This document shows positions 36,901 to 46,863 of a stretch of DNA of 64,000 bases, piece by piece. Position 1 is the stretch's first letter. Each line of letters starts with the position of its first letter. The translations under genes were made by a program, and so were the position numbers. The notes under the pieces were generated by a model. It had not been told where the DNA came from. It made no database searches and saw only the letters and a list, made by a program, of their open reading frames with translations. This DNA comes from Enterococcus sp. RIT-PI-f (GTDB taxonomy: Bacteria; Bacillota; Bacilli; Lactobacillales; Enterococcaceae). Location: NCBI RefSeq assembly GCF_001297065.1, contig NZ_LHOX01000017.1, forward strand, positions 186,001 to 250,000, read 5' to 3'.

Positions 36901-37875
36901 TTAGCGTTTGTCTTTAAGATCTGCTTCATCATAAGCTTTGATGATGTCAGCTACAACTGGGTGTCTGACGACATCCGCAGCATCAAAATGGGCAAAAGCA
37001 ATTTTCGGTATCGCTTTTAGCGTTTTTTCAGCATGGATCAATCCGCTGAGTGTGCCTTTAGGCAAATCGATCTGGCTGGTATCGCCATTGACGATCATTT
37101 TTGAGTTAAAGCCCAGACGCGTCAAAAACATCTTCATTTGTGCGATGGTCGTATTTTGTGCTTCGTCGAGAATCACAAAGGCATCTTCTAATGTCCGCCC
37201 ACGCATATAAGCTAACGGTGCGATCTCAATGACGCCTCTTTCCATCAAACGATTGGTATGATCCATCCCAAATATTTGGTATAGGGCATCGTAAACTGGT
37301 CGTAAATACGGATCGACTTTTTCCTTTAGGTCACCGGGCAGAAAACCGAGATTTTCACCGGCTTCAACTGCAGGTCGAGTCAGAATGATTTTTTGGACTT
37401 GCCCTTTTTTCAATGCAGCGATCGCCATGACGACTGCCAAAAAGGTTTTGCCTGTTCCAGCAGGTCCGATCCCGAATACCACATCATGTTTGTTGACGGC
37501 ATCGATATATTTCTTTTGACCAGCATTTTTGACACGAATCGGTTTCCCCGTACGGTCTTTCACCAACTCTTCTTCATACATATCTTTAAAATATTCTAAG
37601 CTGCCTTTGTTGACCATATTCAAAGCCGTAATGACATCTGGCGTACTGATATTGATCCCGCGTTTGATCAGCTCTTGCAACGCGTGAATCACAGCTTCCG
37701 CTTGGTGGGCAGCCTGTTCTTCACCAACGATTTGGATCAATTCACCTCTCGTGTGGATCAAGGTACCGGTGGAATCTTCAATGACTTTGATGTGTTTATC
37801 ATGGGCACCTAGCAATAAACGAACATCATCATTCTCGTTTAATTTGATATCGATTGTTATTGTTTTGTCAGTCAA
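36901..37875 (-). CDS. phoH: PhoH-like ATPase (PhoH/YbeZ family)
   Basis: A cytoplasmic ATPase of 324 residues linked to RNA metabolism. The N-terminal KH-like segment (about 1-90) is followed by the P-loop domain: GIGPAGTGKTFLAVVMA (Walker A, about 135-150), RPAVEAGENLGFLPGDLKEKVDPYL and the Walker B region FVILDEAQNTT. NGDTSQIDLP is characteristic. It starts the operon that runs through pgpH, ybeY, dgkA and era. Confidence 0.94.
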   Translation of the reverse strand: MTDKTITIDIKLNENDDVRLLLGAHDKHIKVIEDSTGTLIHTRGELIQIVGEEQAAHQAEAVIHALQELIKRGINISTPDVITALNMVNKGSLEYFKDMYEEELVKDRTGKPIRVKNAGQKKYIDAVNKHDVVFGIGPAGTGKTFLAVVMAIAALKKGQVQKIILTRPAVEAGENLGFLPGDLKEKVDPYLRPVYDALYQIFGMDHTNRLMERGVIEIAPLAYMRGRTLEDAFVILDEAQNTTIAQMKMFLTRLGFNSKMIVNGDTSQIDLPKGTLSGLIHAEKTLKAIPKIAFAHFDAADVVRHPVVADIIKAYDEADLKDKR

Positions 37876-38013
37876 ATAGTCTACAGCTCCTTTTTAGGCA
37901 TTCTCACTTATCATACCATATCTTAGTAAAAAGCAAAATTACTTCTGCTGTATGAAGGCGTTTCACGAACGCTTTATCTTTTTTTTAAGAATTGGCGTCC
38001 CTCTATTTCAGGC

Positions 38014-38050
38014 ACAAAAAAGCCGCAAGCATGAACACATACTTGCGGCG
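38014..38050 (-). terminator. Terminator after rpsU-yqeY
   Basis: Minus strand GCCGCAAG ... CTTGCGGC followed by TTTTTTG, a few bases after the yqeY stop. Confidence 0.88.
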
Positions 38051-38055
38051 TGATC

Positions 38056-38505
38056 TCACATTTGATCTAATAATTCTTTGACGATCGCATTGACTTGACT
38101 GCCATCAGCTTTGCCTTTGACTTGAGGCATGACAGCACCCATGACTTTACCAAATTCTTTGGCAGAAGTCGCGCCCGTTTTTTCGATCGCGCCAGCTACG
38201 ATTTGACGAATTTCAGCTTCATCCAACTGGGCTGGCAAATATTTTTCAACAATTGTAATTTCAACTTTGACTTTTTCAGCAAGATCATCACGGTCTGCTT
38301 TTTCGAATTCATGCAAAGAATCGCGACGCTGTTTCATTTCCCGCGCCAAAACTGTCAATTCTTCTTCATCATCCAGTGCTGCACCTTTTTTGATCTGCTC
38401 ATTTTGAATCGATGCTTTCAACATGCGAATCACCTGCAACGTGTCTTTGTCTTTGGCTTTCATCGCTGTCTTCATGTCATCATTCAGTGTACTTAGTAGT
38501 GTCAC
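38056..38505 (-). CDS. yqeY: GatB/YqeY domain protein
   Basis: A 149-residue helical protein related to the tRNA-binding C-terminal domain of GatB. Typical segments are LLSTLNDDMKTAMKAKDKDT, VIRMLKASIQNEQIKKG and VMPQVKGKADGSQVNAIVKELL. I take the GTG at 38505 as start, because GGAG lies 8 nt upstream; an in-frame TTG at 38526 would overlap that ribosome site. It follows rpsU closely, the usual Firmicute arrangement. Function in tRNA metabolism is only inferred. Confidence 0.88.
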   Translation of the reverse strand: MTLLSTLNDDMKTAMKAKDKDTLQVIRMLKASIQNEQIKKGAALDDEEELTVLAREMKQRRDSLHEFEKADRDDLAEKVKVEITIVEKYLPAQLDEAEIRQIVAGAIEKTGATSAKEFGKVMGAVMPQVKGKADGSQVNAIVKELLDQM

Positions 38506-38538
38506 ACTACCAGCTCCAATTCTCAAAACAGTAGAAAA

Positions 38539-38715
38539 TTAGAATTTTTTGCGTTTTCTAGCTGCTTCAGATTTTTTCTTACGCTTTACGCTAGGTTTTT
38601 CGTAAAATTCACGTTTACGAGATTCCTGTAAAGTACCCGCTTTTGACACGGAACGTTTGAAGCGACGAAGAGCATCGTCAAGTGATTCGTTTTTGCGAAC
38701 GACTGTTTTTGACAT
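38539..38715 (-). CDS. rpsU: 30S ribosomal protein S21
   Basis: A 58-residue basic ribosomal protein. The start is [20 protein letters not shown] and the C-terminal tail is Lys/Arg-rich ([15 protein letters not shown]), both standard for S21. A GGAGGGAGGG ribosome site lies just upstream of the ATG. It precedes yqeY by 33 nt in the same orientation. Confidence 0.95.
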   Translation of the reverse strand: MSKTVVRKNESLDDALRRFKRSVSKAGTLQESRKREFYEKPSVKRKKKSEAARKRKKF

Positions 38716-38875
38716 GTAAATTCCCTCCCTCCGAGCTTAAAAAGTAACCGTAGTTGTTATTGAAATTAAATCCCAAAAAACACGACTGTCCTTTAAAAAT
38801 TATAGCTAACCCCTGAAAAAGTGTCAAGGCATTCTGACAAAAAAAACGTACTTGTCGCAAATATTGTTCAGGTTT

Positions 38876-39307
38876 TCATTGGCAGTCTTCACAACGGCCT
38901 AATATTTCAAAGCGATGGCTTTCAATTGTACATCCTGGTATTTGTTGTTGAAAAAAGTCCATCGGGCAAATATTCAATTCTTTGGTTTTGCCGCAAACGG
39001 TACAAATAAAGTGATGATGGTGATGATCATCTAGTTCTGCACAACAATTATATCGAAATTTCATCTCGCCATTTAGTTCGGTTTCTTCTAAAATGCCAAT
39101 TTCCGAAAAGTCATGAAGATTCCGATAAATCGTGTCATAGCTCAGACCAGGATACTCCTGAGACATAAATTCATGGATCTCTTTTGCCGGCAGATAGCGG
39201 TTGCGTTTGACAAGATAGGTGATGATCGCCTCACGCTTCTTCGTATACTTAAAGCCATTTTCCTTCAACATCGTCATAGCATGTTCAATCATTGGTTTAT
39301 TTTCCAT
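38876..39307 (-). CDS. Fur family metal regulator, probably Zur
   Basis: A 143-residue Fur-family repressor. The winged-helix DNA-binding domain spans about 1-85 (TKKREAIITYL, LSYDTIYRNLHDFSEIGILEE). The dimerisation domain has a His cluster (DDHHHHHFICTVCGKT) and two CxxC pairs, CTVC and CEDC, that would bind structural zinc. The His cluster and the YRNL helix look more like Zur than like Fur or PerR, but this cannot be settled by eye. It is divergent from the PPDK-regulator gene. A perfect inverted repeat, AAAATC-N5-GATTTT, lies just upstream. Confidence 0.8.
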   Translation of the reverse strand: MENKPMIEHAMTMLKENGFKYTKKREAIITYLVKRNRYLPAKEIHEFMSQEYPGLSYDTIYRNLHDFSEIGILEETELNGEMKFRYNCCAELDDHHHHHFICTVCGKTKELNICPMDFFQQQIPGCTIESHRFEILGRCEDCQ

Positions 39308-39327
39308 AGCAACCTCCAGTTAAATCA

Positions 39328-39344
39328 AAATCATTCCGATTTTT
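39328..39344. promoter_or_regulatory. Inverted repeat between Fur-family gene and PPSR gene
   Basis: AAAATC-N5-GATTTT, with arms of 6 bp, in the 94-nt divergent gap. A TATAAT at 39362-39367 serves the plus-strand gene. The repeat could be an autoregulatory operator. Confidence 0.35.
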
Positions 39345-39401
39345 ATTGGTCTTATGTATGGTATAATGAAATCATCAAAAAAGCAAGAAAGGAATGTCTC
39401 T

Positions 39402-40292
39402 ATGACCTCAAATGACCAAACAGTTCAACCTGCATCCGAAAAAGCGACTGAACAGACGCCAGTCGTCACGATTTTTGTGCTCTCTGATTCTGCTGGCGAA
39501 ACCGCATCTAAACTGGCGCAAGCGACCATGGCGCAGTATCCAAATGTCGAATTCAATCTATTTCGCCGCACGTTTATCCACACCAAAGAATTATTGATCA
39601 AAGCGTTGTCTGATGCAAAAAAACACAATGCCATCATCCTACACACCTTGATCAATGATGATTTGGTCGACTTGACCAATCATTTTTGCGAAGAAGCCAA
39701 TCTCTATCATTTTGATGTGTTGACGCCACCAGTATCTGAAGTAGAACGCCGCACAGGTATCGCCCCCTCAAGGGAACCTGGTGCGTTGCATCATCTCAAT
39801 GAGAATTATTTCAAACGGATCAAAGCCATGGAATTCGCTGTCATGTATGATGACGGCAAAGACCCGCGCGGTTTTCTGGAAGCCGATGTTGTCCTGCTAG
39901 GGGTTTCACGAACCTCAAAAACCCCGTTGAGTTTATTCTTGGCCAACAAGAATTTGAAAGTGGCGAATCTGCCGTTGGTTCCCCAAGCCCATATTCCCAA
40001 ACAATTATGGGAGATTGATCCACAGAAGATCGTTGGCTTGACCAATGACCCCAATGTTTTGAACAGCATACGTAAAGAGCGCATGCGCTCTTATGGACTT
40101 AATCCAGATTCGGCCTATTCAGATATTGAAAAAATCAGAGCAGAATTAGCCTTTGCTGCTGATTTATATGAAAAACTAGGTTGTGTGGTGATCAATGTGG
40201 CTTCTTTGTCCATCGAGGAAACAGCCTCAATGATTCTCAATGCATTAAATCTAGAAGATCACAGCTATTACAGTTCAGATACCAAAGATTAA
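39402..40292 (+). CDS. Pyruvate, phosphate dikinase regulatory protein (PPSR family)
   Basis: A bifunctional Ser/Thr kinase and phosphorylase of the DUF299 family that controls pyruvate phosphate dikinase or PEP synthetase with ADP and Pi. VFVLSDSAGETASKLAQA starts the N-terminal domain, and the P-loop is LLGVSRTSKTPLSLFLA (about 165-180). SYSDIEKIRAEL lies near the C-terminus. I start at ATG 39402 (296 residues), which has AAGAAAGGA just upstream; in-frame codons from 39354 overlap the -10 region. The target enzyme gene is not in the window, so which dikinase it controls is unknown. Confidence 0.9.
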   Translation: MTSNDQTVQPASEKATEQTPVVTIFVLSDSAGETASKLAQATMAQYPNVEFNLFRRTFIHTKELLIKALSDAKKHNAIILHTLINDDLVDLTNHFCEEANLYHFDVLTPPVSEVERRTGIAPSREPGALHHLNENYFKRIKAMEFAVMYDDGKDPRGFLEADVVLLGVSRTSKTPLSLFLANKNLKVANLPLVPQAHIPKQLWEIDPQKIVGLTNDPNVLNSIRKERMRSYGLNPDSAYSDIEKIRAELAFAADLYEKLGCVVINVASLSIEETASMILNALNLEDHSYYSSDTKD

Positions 40293-40305
40293 CCATCTGC
40301 CGCAA

Positions 40306-40374
40306 AAAAAAAACCAATCGATCGTTTAGAAGAAGTCTTAGGCTTCCTCAAGAAGATCGATTGGTTTTTTTTGA
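40306..40374. terminator. Bidirectional terminator between PPSR gene and thrB
   Basis: AAAAACCAATCGATC ... GATCGATTGGTTTTT between convergent genes, with runs of A and T outside the stem. Confidence 0.9.
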
Positions 40375-40381
40375 CTCATTT

Positions 40382-41251
40382 TCAAAATACTTGGACGCCT
40401 TCACGTTCGATTTGCAGCAGTTCGATCGATGCTTCAGGTTCTAGGGCGCGAAGCAACCGCAGGATCCGTTCTGAATGGTCTTCTGGTACGATGGCCAGCA
40501 CAGTGGGACCAGCGCCGCTCAAGAAACAACCATAGCCGCCTTCTTCTTCACAAATTTGGCGAATCGTTGATAGGTGCGGTACCATTTTTTCACGATACAT
40601 TTCATGGAATCGGTCTTGCTGCATCAATTGACCAGCCAAAGGCAAATTGCCATTGATCAAAGCCGCTATCATCACATTGGCGATTGCACTGGCTTCAACT
40701 GCTTGTTGAAACGTCAGTTCTTTCGGCAAGACGTGGCGGCTGGTTTCAGTCAATAATTCATGGTCTGGGATATAGGCAATGATATCACACTCAGGAAAGT
40801 GATGTTTGACCAAATAAGTATGTTTGGTTTGGTGGTCATATGCCGTTACCGCAAAATCACCATAGATCGCTGGACCGACATTGTCTGGATGGCCTTCGAT
40901 CGCCGTAGCGATTTCTAACTTTTGGGCAGCACTTAGATTCATATTACCCAAACGATTGGCCAACTCGATCCCAGCCACGATCACAGAAGAACTACTACCT
41001 AATCCTCTTGCCAGCGGAATATCAGAGGTCATTCTGATTTGATGCGGCTTCATGGCCGGTGCCAACTTCAAAGCGACCCTTAACAATAGATTTGTTGTGT
41101 CTGTCGGCACATGGGGGCCTAGATCATGAAGGATTTCCCATTCTGAACTTTCTTTTACTACTTCAATCACCAAATACTTGGAGAGAGCTATCCCGCAGGA
41201 ATCAAAACCAGGGCCTAGATTGGCGCTAGTCGCAGGAACGCGGATCTTCAT
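40382..41251 (-). CDS. thrB: Homoserine kinase
   Basis: A GHMP-superfamily kinase that phosphorylates L-homoserine. [20 protein letters not shown] is the classic N-terminus. The ATP loop is [16 protein letters not shown] (about 88-103), and the third GHMP motif is [14 protein letters not shown] (about 245-258). Length 289 is normal. It overlaps thrC by 4 nt and is last in hom-thrC-thrB. Confidence 0.96.
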   Translation of the reverse strand: MKIRVPATSANLGPGFDSCGIALSKYLVIEVVKESSEWEILHDLGPHVPTDTTNLLLRVALKLAPAMKPHQIRMTSDIPLARGLGSSSSVIVAGIELANRLGNMNLSAAQKLEIATAIEGHPDNVGPAIYGDFAVTAYDHQTKHTYLVKHHFPECDIIAYIPDHELLTETSRHVLPKELTFQQAVEASAIANVMIAALINGNLPLAGQLMQQDRFHEMYREKMVPHLSTIRQICEEEGGYGCFLSGAGPTVLAIVPEDHSERILRLLRALEPEASIELLQIEREGVQVF

Positions 41252-42306
41252 AGTTGGGCAACTCCTTCACGTAAATGTCGGCGCATTTCTTCTAGATCAC
41301 TCATTTTGTTGATGGTTACTTCTGTCGCTGAAATAGCTGTATCTGGATCTTTCAACCCATTGCCTGTGAAGACAGCCACAACTGTTTCACCGGCCTTGAT
41401 CTTTCCGTCACGGACATGTTGGATGACACCTGCCAAAGAGGCAGCTGAGCCGGGTTCGATAAAGACACCATCTTGCGCGGCGATTTTTCGATAGGCATTT
41501 AAGATTTCTTCATCCGTCACAGCGTCGATATGGCCTTTTGAGTCGTCCCGAGCTGCTTCAGCTAAATGCCAGCTAGCAGGGTTACCGATCCGAATCGCAG
41601 TTGCGATCGTTTCAGGTTGTTCGATGACTTCGCCACGGACGATTGCCGCCGCACCTTCTGCTTCAAAGCCATGCATTCTTGGCAGAGTCGTCCCGTTTTT
41701 TTCATGCCATTCTTTGAACCCTTTCCAATAAGCGGAAATATTGCCGGCATTTCCTATAGGGATCGCCAACACGTCAGGCGCTTGTCCCAATTGTTCGCAG
41801 ACTTCAAAAGCCGCTGTTTTTTGACCTTCCAAACGATAAGGATTGACTGAGTTGACCAAAGCAACCGCCTCGGTTTTGGCAATATCCCGCACCGCTTTCA
41901 ACGCTTCATCAAAGTTGCCGGGAATCGAGATGATATCCGCGCCATAGATGATCGCTTGTGCCAATTTACCCATAGCGATCTTGCCATCAGGAATCACCAC
42001 ATAGGCTTTGATGCCCGCTCTTGTGGCGTATGCCGCCGCAGCCGCACTCGTATTTCCAGTTGACGCACAAACGATGGCTTTAGCGCCTTCTTCTACAGCT
42101 TTTGCTACCGCCATCACCATGCCGCGGTCTTTAAACGAACCAGTTGGATTCAAACCTTCATACTTGCCGTATAACGTGATCCCCAGTTCTTTAGACAAGC
42201 TAGGCAAAGGAATCAAGGGTGTATTGCCTTCGGCCAATGAGAGTTGCGGTGTTTGTTCTGTTACTGGTAAGTAGTCCTTATATTGATGTAATAGTCCTTG
42301 ATACAT
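41248..42306 (-). CDS. thrC: Threonine synthase
   Basis: A PLP enzyme that converts O-phosphohomoserine to threonine. It has 352 residues, the short Gram-positive form. [16 protein letters not shown] and the PLP lysine in [17 protein letters not shown] (about 60) are clear, followed by [15 protein letters not shown] and the phosphate cup [13 protein letters not shown]. It begins at the last base of hom, so translation is coupled. Confidence 0.96.
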   Translation of the reverse strand: MYQGLLHQYKDYLPVTEQTPQLSLAEGNTPLIPLPSLSKELGITLYGKYEGLNPTGSFKDRGMVMAVAKAVEEGAKAIVCASTGNTSAAAAAYATRAGIKAYVVIPDGKIAMGKLAQAIIYGADIISIPGNFDEALKAVRDIAKTEAVALVNSVNPYRLEGQKTAAFEVCEQLGQAPDVLAIPIGNAGNISAYWKGFKEWHEKNGTTLPRMHGFEAEGAAAIVRGEVIEQPETIATAIRIGNPASWHLAEAARDDSKGHIDAVTDEEILNAYRKIAAQDGVFIEPGSAASLAGVIQHVRDGKIKAGETVVAVFTGNGLKDPDTAISATEVTINKMSDLEEMRRHLREGVAQL

Positions 42307-43547
42307 TAGAATTCCTCCATTACTTTCATCATTTGGATGCCAGCGACTTTGCCGAATCGTTCTTCTGCGAACTGCTGACTGATTGGCTGAGTAAGGTATG
42401 CAGTGATACCATTGGTTTGTTGAGGTGCGACAGTTGGATCAAGCACATCAGCAATCAATGCTGACACATCGACAGCTGTTGGACAAGATAGGTAGTACCG
42501 ATCGACTTTTTCTGAGGCTGAAGCCAACTTGGTTGGCGCAGCAAACTGAATGAATGGTGTCACGACCCCTTCAGCTTTGTGCTTCGCTAATTCCGTCAAA
42601 TCTGCCACCACACTGGTAGCTGTTGGTCTAGAACCCGCACCTGGGCCATACACCATCGATTGACCGATTCCGGTACTTTTGATAAAGACACCATTGAATT
42701 CTGATTTGATGGATGCCAACGCATGGCTTTGCGGCACTAGGACGGGTCCGACAGAAACTGCCAGTGCGCCGTTCTTGTTCTTTTGTGCCCCGCCAATCAG
42801 TTTGACATCATAGCCAAAGGCTGCTGCTTGTTGGATATCATCGATCGATAGACCGCGAATACCTGTGATATCGATATCTGTTAACGCAATCGTCATGCCG
42901 AATGCAAACTTTGTCAAGATCACCATTTTATAAGCGGCATCAATCCCGTCAACATCATTGGTGGGATCTGATTCTGCAAAACCTTTTTCTTGGGCTTCTG
43001 ATAAAGCCGTCTCATAAGATAGCCCTTCAGCGACCATTTGGGTCAACATGTAATTGGTGGTCCCATTGATGATTCCGAAAATACCGGTGATCGTATCTGG
43101 TAAATAATGGGTACTGAGTGTCCTCAGAATAGGGATCCCGCCGCCAACACTGGCTTCAAAATACAAAGACACCCCTGCTGATTCAGCTGCGGCCATTAAT
43201 TCAGGACCGTGGGTGGCGATCAAATCTTTATTGGCCGTCACGACATGCTTCTTATGTGCCAAAGCGGTAAGAATAAATTCTTTCGCGGGATCGATTTTGC
43301 CAATCAATTCCACGATCACATCGATTGCTGGATCTGCGCAGATCTCTTCAACAGAAGTTGTCAATGAAAAGCCGTACGCTTCAGCGAAAGCTGATTTATC
43401 CTCGTAAGGTGAAGCCAATGCTTTGGTGATCGTGATCTCCACCCCGGTCCGGGCTTTGATCGCTGCTTTTTGTTCTGCCAACACTTGGCAAACACCGCTT
43501 CCGACGACACCCATCCCTAATAATCCGACATTCAATTGCTTACCCAT
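42306..43547 (-). CDS. hom: Homoserine dehydrogenase
   Basis: An NAD(P)H-dependent reductase of aspartate semialdehyde to homoserine, 413 residues. The Rossmann motif is [16 protein letters not shown] (residues 8-23). [12 protein letters not shown] and the catalytic domain [14 protein letters not shown] and [21 protein letters not shown] are standard. The C-terminal region of about 70 residues is in the place of an ACT domain and could give threonine feedback. It heads the hom-thrC-thrB operon. Confidence 0.95.
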   Translation of the reverse strand: MGKQLNVGLLGMGVVGSGVCQVLAEQKAAIKARTGVEITITKALASPYEDKSAFAEAYGFSLTTSVEEICADPAIDVIVELIGKIDPAKEFILTALAHKKHVVTANKDLIATHGPELMAAAESAGVSLYFEASVGGGIPILRTLSTHYLPDTITGIFGIINGTTNYMLTQMVAEGLSYETALSEAQEKGFAESDPTNDVDGIDAAYKMVILTKFAFGMTIALTDIDITGIRGLSIDDIQQAAAFGYDVKLIGGAQKNKNGALAVSVGPVLVPQSHALASIKSEFNGVFIKSTGIGQSMVYGPGAGSRPTATSVVADLTELAKHKAEGVVTPFIQFAAPTKLASASEKVDRYYLSCPTAVDVSALIADVLDPTVAPQQTNGITAYLTQPISQQFAEERFGKVAGIQMMKVMEEF

Positions 43548-43625
43548 AATGCCCCCTAACTGAAAACGTTATTAAAAACCGTTCATCTGATTTTAATTTT
43601 TCTACTAGCATACCAAAAAGAATGA

Positions 43626-43668
43626 GAAAAAACTAGGACTTTCGAGAAATTCTCGTCCTAGTTTTAGC
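43626..43668 (-). terminator. Terminator of the ArsR-family gene
   Basis: Stem AAAACTAGGAC ... GTCCTAGTTTT, overlapping the stop codon, followed by T-rich sequence on the minus strand. Confidence 0.85.
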
Positions 43669-43957
43669 GGTGATGAATATGTTCGAATGTTTTTTTCAAA
43701 ATATCGACAACATGTTTGTCATCTAGACTATAAAGTATCGTTTTTCCTTGTCGTTCAGATTTAATGATGCGATTGTCTTTCAATAGTTTCAGCTGATGAG
43801 AAACGGCTGATTGTTCCATATGTACTTCTTCTGCGATCGAGGTCACATTTCTTTCGCCTTCTTGTAAAGACAGCAAGATCTTTAAGCGGGTTGGATCACT
43901 CAGCATTTTGAACATTTGTGTCACTTGCTGGATTTCCTCTGGTTGTGGGGTTGTCAT
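43664..43957 (-). CDS. ArsR/SmtB family metal sensor, CzrA-like
   Basis: A 97-residue winged-helix repressor. The recognition helix region is SIAEEVHMEQSAVSHQLKLLKD. The metal-binding alpha-5 helix shows D-x-H followed eleven residues later by H-x-x-H (DDKHVVDILKKTFEHIHH). This matches the Asp84/His86/His97/His100 zinc-cobalt site of staphylococcal CzrA. The cysteine arsenic site of ArsR (CxC) is absent. I start at the ATG at 43957; an in-frame GTG at 43972 lacks a ribosome site. No metal exporter gene adjoins it; hom lies downstream beyond a terminator and a phosphohexomutase gene upstream. Confidence 0.88.
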   Translation of the reverse strand: MTTPQPEEIQQVTQMFKMLSDPTRLKILLSLQEGERNVTSIAEEVHMEQSAVSHQLKLLKDNRIIKSERQGKTILYSLDDKHVVDILKKTFEHIHHR

Positions 43958-44019
43958 AGGCGGTAGCCTCACTTTCTTGTAGCATTTTAGCGCGCCGCAG
44001 CTATTTTTGTCAAATTGAA

Positions 44020-44057
44020 TATCAAAGCACCCAGAAATAGCTTCCTGGGTGCTTTGG
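44020..44057 (-). terminator. Terminator of the phosphohexomutase gene
   Basis: Minus strand AAAGCACCCAG ... CTGGGTGCTTT, immediately after the stop codon at 44060. Confidence 0.85.
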
Positions 44058-44059
44058 TC

Positions 44060-45787
44060 TTATTCACCGGTAATTTCTTCGATTGCAGCTTGCAAATCAG
44101 CAATTTTTTGTGCCGCATCTGCATCAGACGCACCTTTGACCCCAATATAAAACTTGATCTTCGGTTCGGTTCCAGAAGGACGAACAGCGATCCAGCTTTC
44201 ATCTTCTAATGTATATTTCAATACGTCAGAAGGCGGTGTAGTCATTTTTTGCATATGACCATCTAAGCCTACGCGGGTCAATAATTTGAAGTCTTCTGTT
44301 TGAACAACAGCAGTACCTGCAAAAACAGACGGTGCTTTCTCACGGAAGGTCTTCATCAAAGCTGCAATTTTTGCGGCACCTTCCATGCCACTCATCGTAA
44401 CCGAAATGGTTTTTTCAGCATAGTAGCCGTATTCCTCGAAAATATCTTGCAAACCATCATATAATGTTTTGCCAGATTGCTTATAAAATGCTGCTACTTC
44501 GGCTAAAAGAACCAATGCTTGAATCGCATCTTTATCCCGCACGAAAGGTTTCACTAGATAGCCGTAACTTTCTTCAAAACCAAACATAAAGGTTTGTGAA
44601 TGATCTTCTTCATATTGTTGGATTTTTTCGGCGATAAATTTAAAGCCAGTCAGCACATTGAACATCGCCACATCGTAGGATTGAGCGATCGCTGTTGGCA
44701 ATTCACTTGAAACGATCGATTTCAAGACAGCCGCATTTCCAGGTAATGTACCGGCATTTTTGCGGGCTTCTAAAATATAACGAATCATCAAGGCGCCGAT
44801 TTGATTTCCAGTCAATACTTGATAGTTGCCATCGGGCATTTTGACAGCAGCCCCTAAACGGTCGGCATCAGGGTCGGTAGCGATCAACAGATCAGCCCCT
44901 TCTTTTTCTCCTAATGCGATGGCGTATTCAAATGCCGAATGTTCTTCAGGATTTGGTGATTTAACGGTACTAAAATCAGGATCAGGTTCCCCTTGCGTCG
45001 GCTCGATCACAAATTGTTCAAAGCCAGCTTGGGTCAAGGCTCTTTCACCCAACATCCGTCCAGTTCCATGTAATGGTGTATAAACTAATTTTAAATCTTT
45101 GCCTGTTGAAGCAATCAATGCTTGATCGATCGTGACACTTTTGATTTCCTCTAAATAAGCTTCATCGATCTCAGCGCCGATGATATGGATCAAGTCACTG
45201 GTTTTGGCCTCAGCTTCAGAAAGCACTTGGATCGATAATGGATCATCGATATCACGTACGAACGCTGTCAATGCATCTGCATCGGCTGGCGGCATTTGAC
45301 CGCCGTCCTCGCCATAGACTTTGTAGCCGTTGTACGCTGCTGGGTTGTGGGAAGCCGTGATCATGATTCCAGTAAAGGTTTTCAAATAACGCACCGCAAA
45401 TGACAACTCCGGTGTTGGGCGCAAGCTTTCAAAAACATACGCGGGAATATCGTGCTGTGCCAATGTGCGCGCTGCTTCCATCGCGAATTCTGGTGAGAAA
45501 TGACGAGAATCATAGGCGATTGCAACACCTCTTGCTTTGGTTTGTGCATCTTGCGTATCCATAAAACGGGCCAATCCTTCTGTTGCTTGACGAATCGTAT
45601 AGATATTCATCCGATTGATCCCTGGTCCTAAAATACCGCGCATGCCCGCTGTTCCAAATTCCAAAGGCATATAGAACGCATCTTCCAACATCGCAGGATC
45701 CTGCGCTAACTCAGTGAGTTGGTTTTTCAACGTTTCATCTAAATATTGACTAGATTTCCATTGTTCATAAGTTTGTTCCCATGACAT
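44060..45787 (-). CDS. pgcA: Phospho-sugar mutase (alpha-phosphoglucomutase type)
   Basis: An alpha-D-phosphohexomutase of 575 residues that interconverts glucose 1- and 6-phosphate for wall, teichoic and glycolipid synthesis. The catalytic serine loop is GIMITASHNPAAYNGYKVYG (about 140-160), the metal loop is ATDPDADRLG, the sugar-recognition loop is FGFEESYGYL and the phosphate-binding loop is IAVRPSGTEPKIKFY. I start at ATG 45787, with AAAGGAGCGG upstream; ten further codons to 45817 run through that site. The PgcA-type length separates it from GlmM. Confidence 0.92.
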   Translation of the reverse strand: MSWEQTYEQWKSSQYLDETLKNQLTELAQDPAMLEDAFYMPLEFGTAGMRGILGPGINRMNIYTIRQATEGLARFMDTQDAQTKARGVAIAYDSRHFSPEFAMEAARTLAQHDIPAYVFESLRPTPELSFAVRYLKTFTGIMITASHNPAAYNGYKVYGEDGGQMPPADADALTAFVRDIDDPLSIQVLSEAEAKTSDLIHIIGAEIDEAYLEEIKSVTIDQALIASTGKDLKLVYTPLHGTGRMLGERALTQAGFEQFVIEPTQGEPDPDFSTVKSPNPEEHSAFEYAIALGEKEGADLLIATDPDADRLGAAVKMPDGNYQVLTGNQIGALMIRYILEARKNAGTLPGNAAVLKSIVSSELPTAIAQSYDVAMFNVLTGFKFIAEKIQQYEEDHSQTFMFGFEESYGYLVKPFVRDKDAIQALVLLAEVAAFYKQSGKTLYDGLQDIFEEYGYYAEKTISVTMSGMEGAAKIAALMKTFREKAPSVFAGTAVVQTEDFKLLTRVGLDGHMQKMTTPPSDVLKYTLEDESWIAVRPSGTEPKIKFYIGVKGASDADAAQKIADLQAAIEEITGE

Positions 45788-45875
45788 AAAACAACCGCTC
45801 CTTTTTCTTTCAATCACTTTAAAAATAGTATAACACTACTTTAATCATTCGCAAAGAATAACCCTATACAAAATA

Positions 45876-45925
45876 AAACAAGCTGCTATCAAAACCGCAG
45901 GGGTTTTAAAAATAACAGCTTGTTG
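45876..45925 (-). terminator. Terminator of trxB
   Basis: Minus strand ACAAGCTGTTAT ... ATAGCAGCTTGT followed by a T-rich tail, close to the trxB stop. Confidence 0.8.
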
Positions 45926-45930
45926 TTCTT

Positions 45931-46863
45931 TTATTGAACGGTCTCGATATCTTTTTGGCTTTCGATAAAGTCGAAGACTTGTTGGCCTGCGATACTGCCA
46001 TCACCAACAGCTGTGGTGATTTGACGTAGTCCTTTTTCTCTGACATCGCCGACAGCATAGACACCTGGAATCGCCGTTTCCATTTGATCATTCGTCAAGA
46101 TCCAGCCAGCTTCATTGGTGATATTGCTAGCTTTGAAAGGCTCAGTCAACGGATCTAAGCCGACATAAATAAAGACGCCGCCAGCCGCTTCTTCCGTGAC
46201 TTCACCAGTCTGAACATTTTTGATTTGGACGCCAGTAACGACCATATCATTGCCTAGGATTTCTTCTACGACAGAATCCCAAATAAATGTCACTTTTTCA
46301 TTGCCGAAAGCCCGATCTTGAATGATCTTTTGCGCCCGCAATTCATCACGACGGTGAACGATCGTGACTTCAGAAGCAAATTGCGTAAGGTAAATAGCTT
46401 CTTCAACAGCAGAGTCACCACCGCCAACAACGATCAAGCGTTTGTTGCGGAAAAACGCGCCATCACAAACAGCACAGTAAGAAACCCCGCGTCCAGCAAA
46501 TTCTTCTTCGCCTTTCACGCCTAATTTTCTATGTACACAACCAGTCGCAATAATGACGGTTTTTCCTTGATAGGTTTTGTCTTCTGTCACCACTTCTTTG
46601 AATGAACCTTGGTCATTGATTCCTTGCACGATTCCATATGCATTTTCTACGCCAAATTTAATGGCTCCTTCATACATTTTAAAAGCCAGTTCTGGGCCCA
46701 TGATCGATTCAAATCCAGGATAATTCTCGACTTCTGCTGTATTGTTCATTTGACCGCCAGGCGCGCCTCTTTCAATCATCAAGACCGATAAGTTCGATCG
46801 TGATGCATATAGTGCTGCAGTCATCCCTGCAGGACCTGCACCAATGATAATTACATCATACAT
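45931..46863 (-). CDS. trxB: Thioredoxin reductase
   Basis: A flavoprotein that reduces thioredoxin with NADPH, 310 residues. FAD binding: IIIGAGPAGMTAALYASR at the N-terminus and VYAVGDVREKGLRQI near the C-terminus. The redox pair is CAVCDG (about 133-138), and NADPH binding is VVGGGDSAVEEAIYLT. I start at the ATG at 46863, 6 nt after GGAGGG; 19 codons upstream to 46920 have no ribosome site. Divergent from the MATE gene. Confidence 0.95.
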   Translation of the reverse strand: MYDVIIIGAGPAGMTAALYASRSNLSVLMIERGAPGGQMNNTAEVENYPGFESIMGPELAFKMYEGAIKFGVENAYGIVQGINDQGSFKEVVTEDKTYQGKTVIIATGCVHRKLGVKGEEEFAGRGVSYCAVCDGAFFRNKRLIVVGGGDSAVEEAIYLTQFASEVTIVHRRDELRAQKIIQDRAFGNEKVTFIWDSVVEEILGNDMVVTGVQIKNVQTGEVTEEAAGGVFIYVGLDPLTEPFKASNITNEAGWILTNDQMETAIPGVYAVGDVREKGLRQITTAVGDGSIAGQQVFDFIESQKDIETVQ

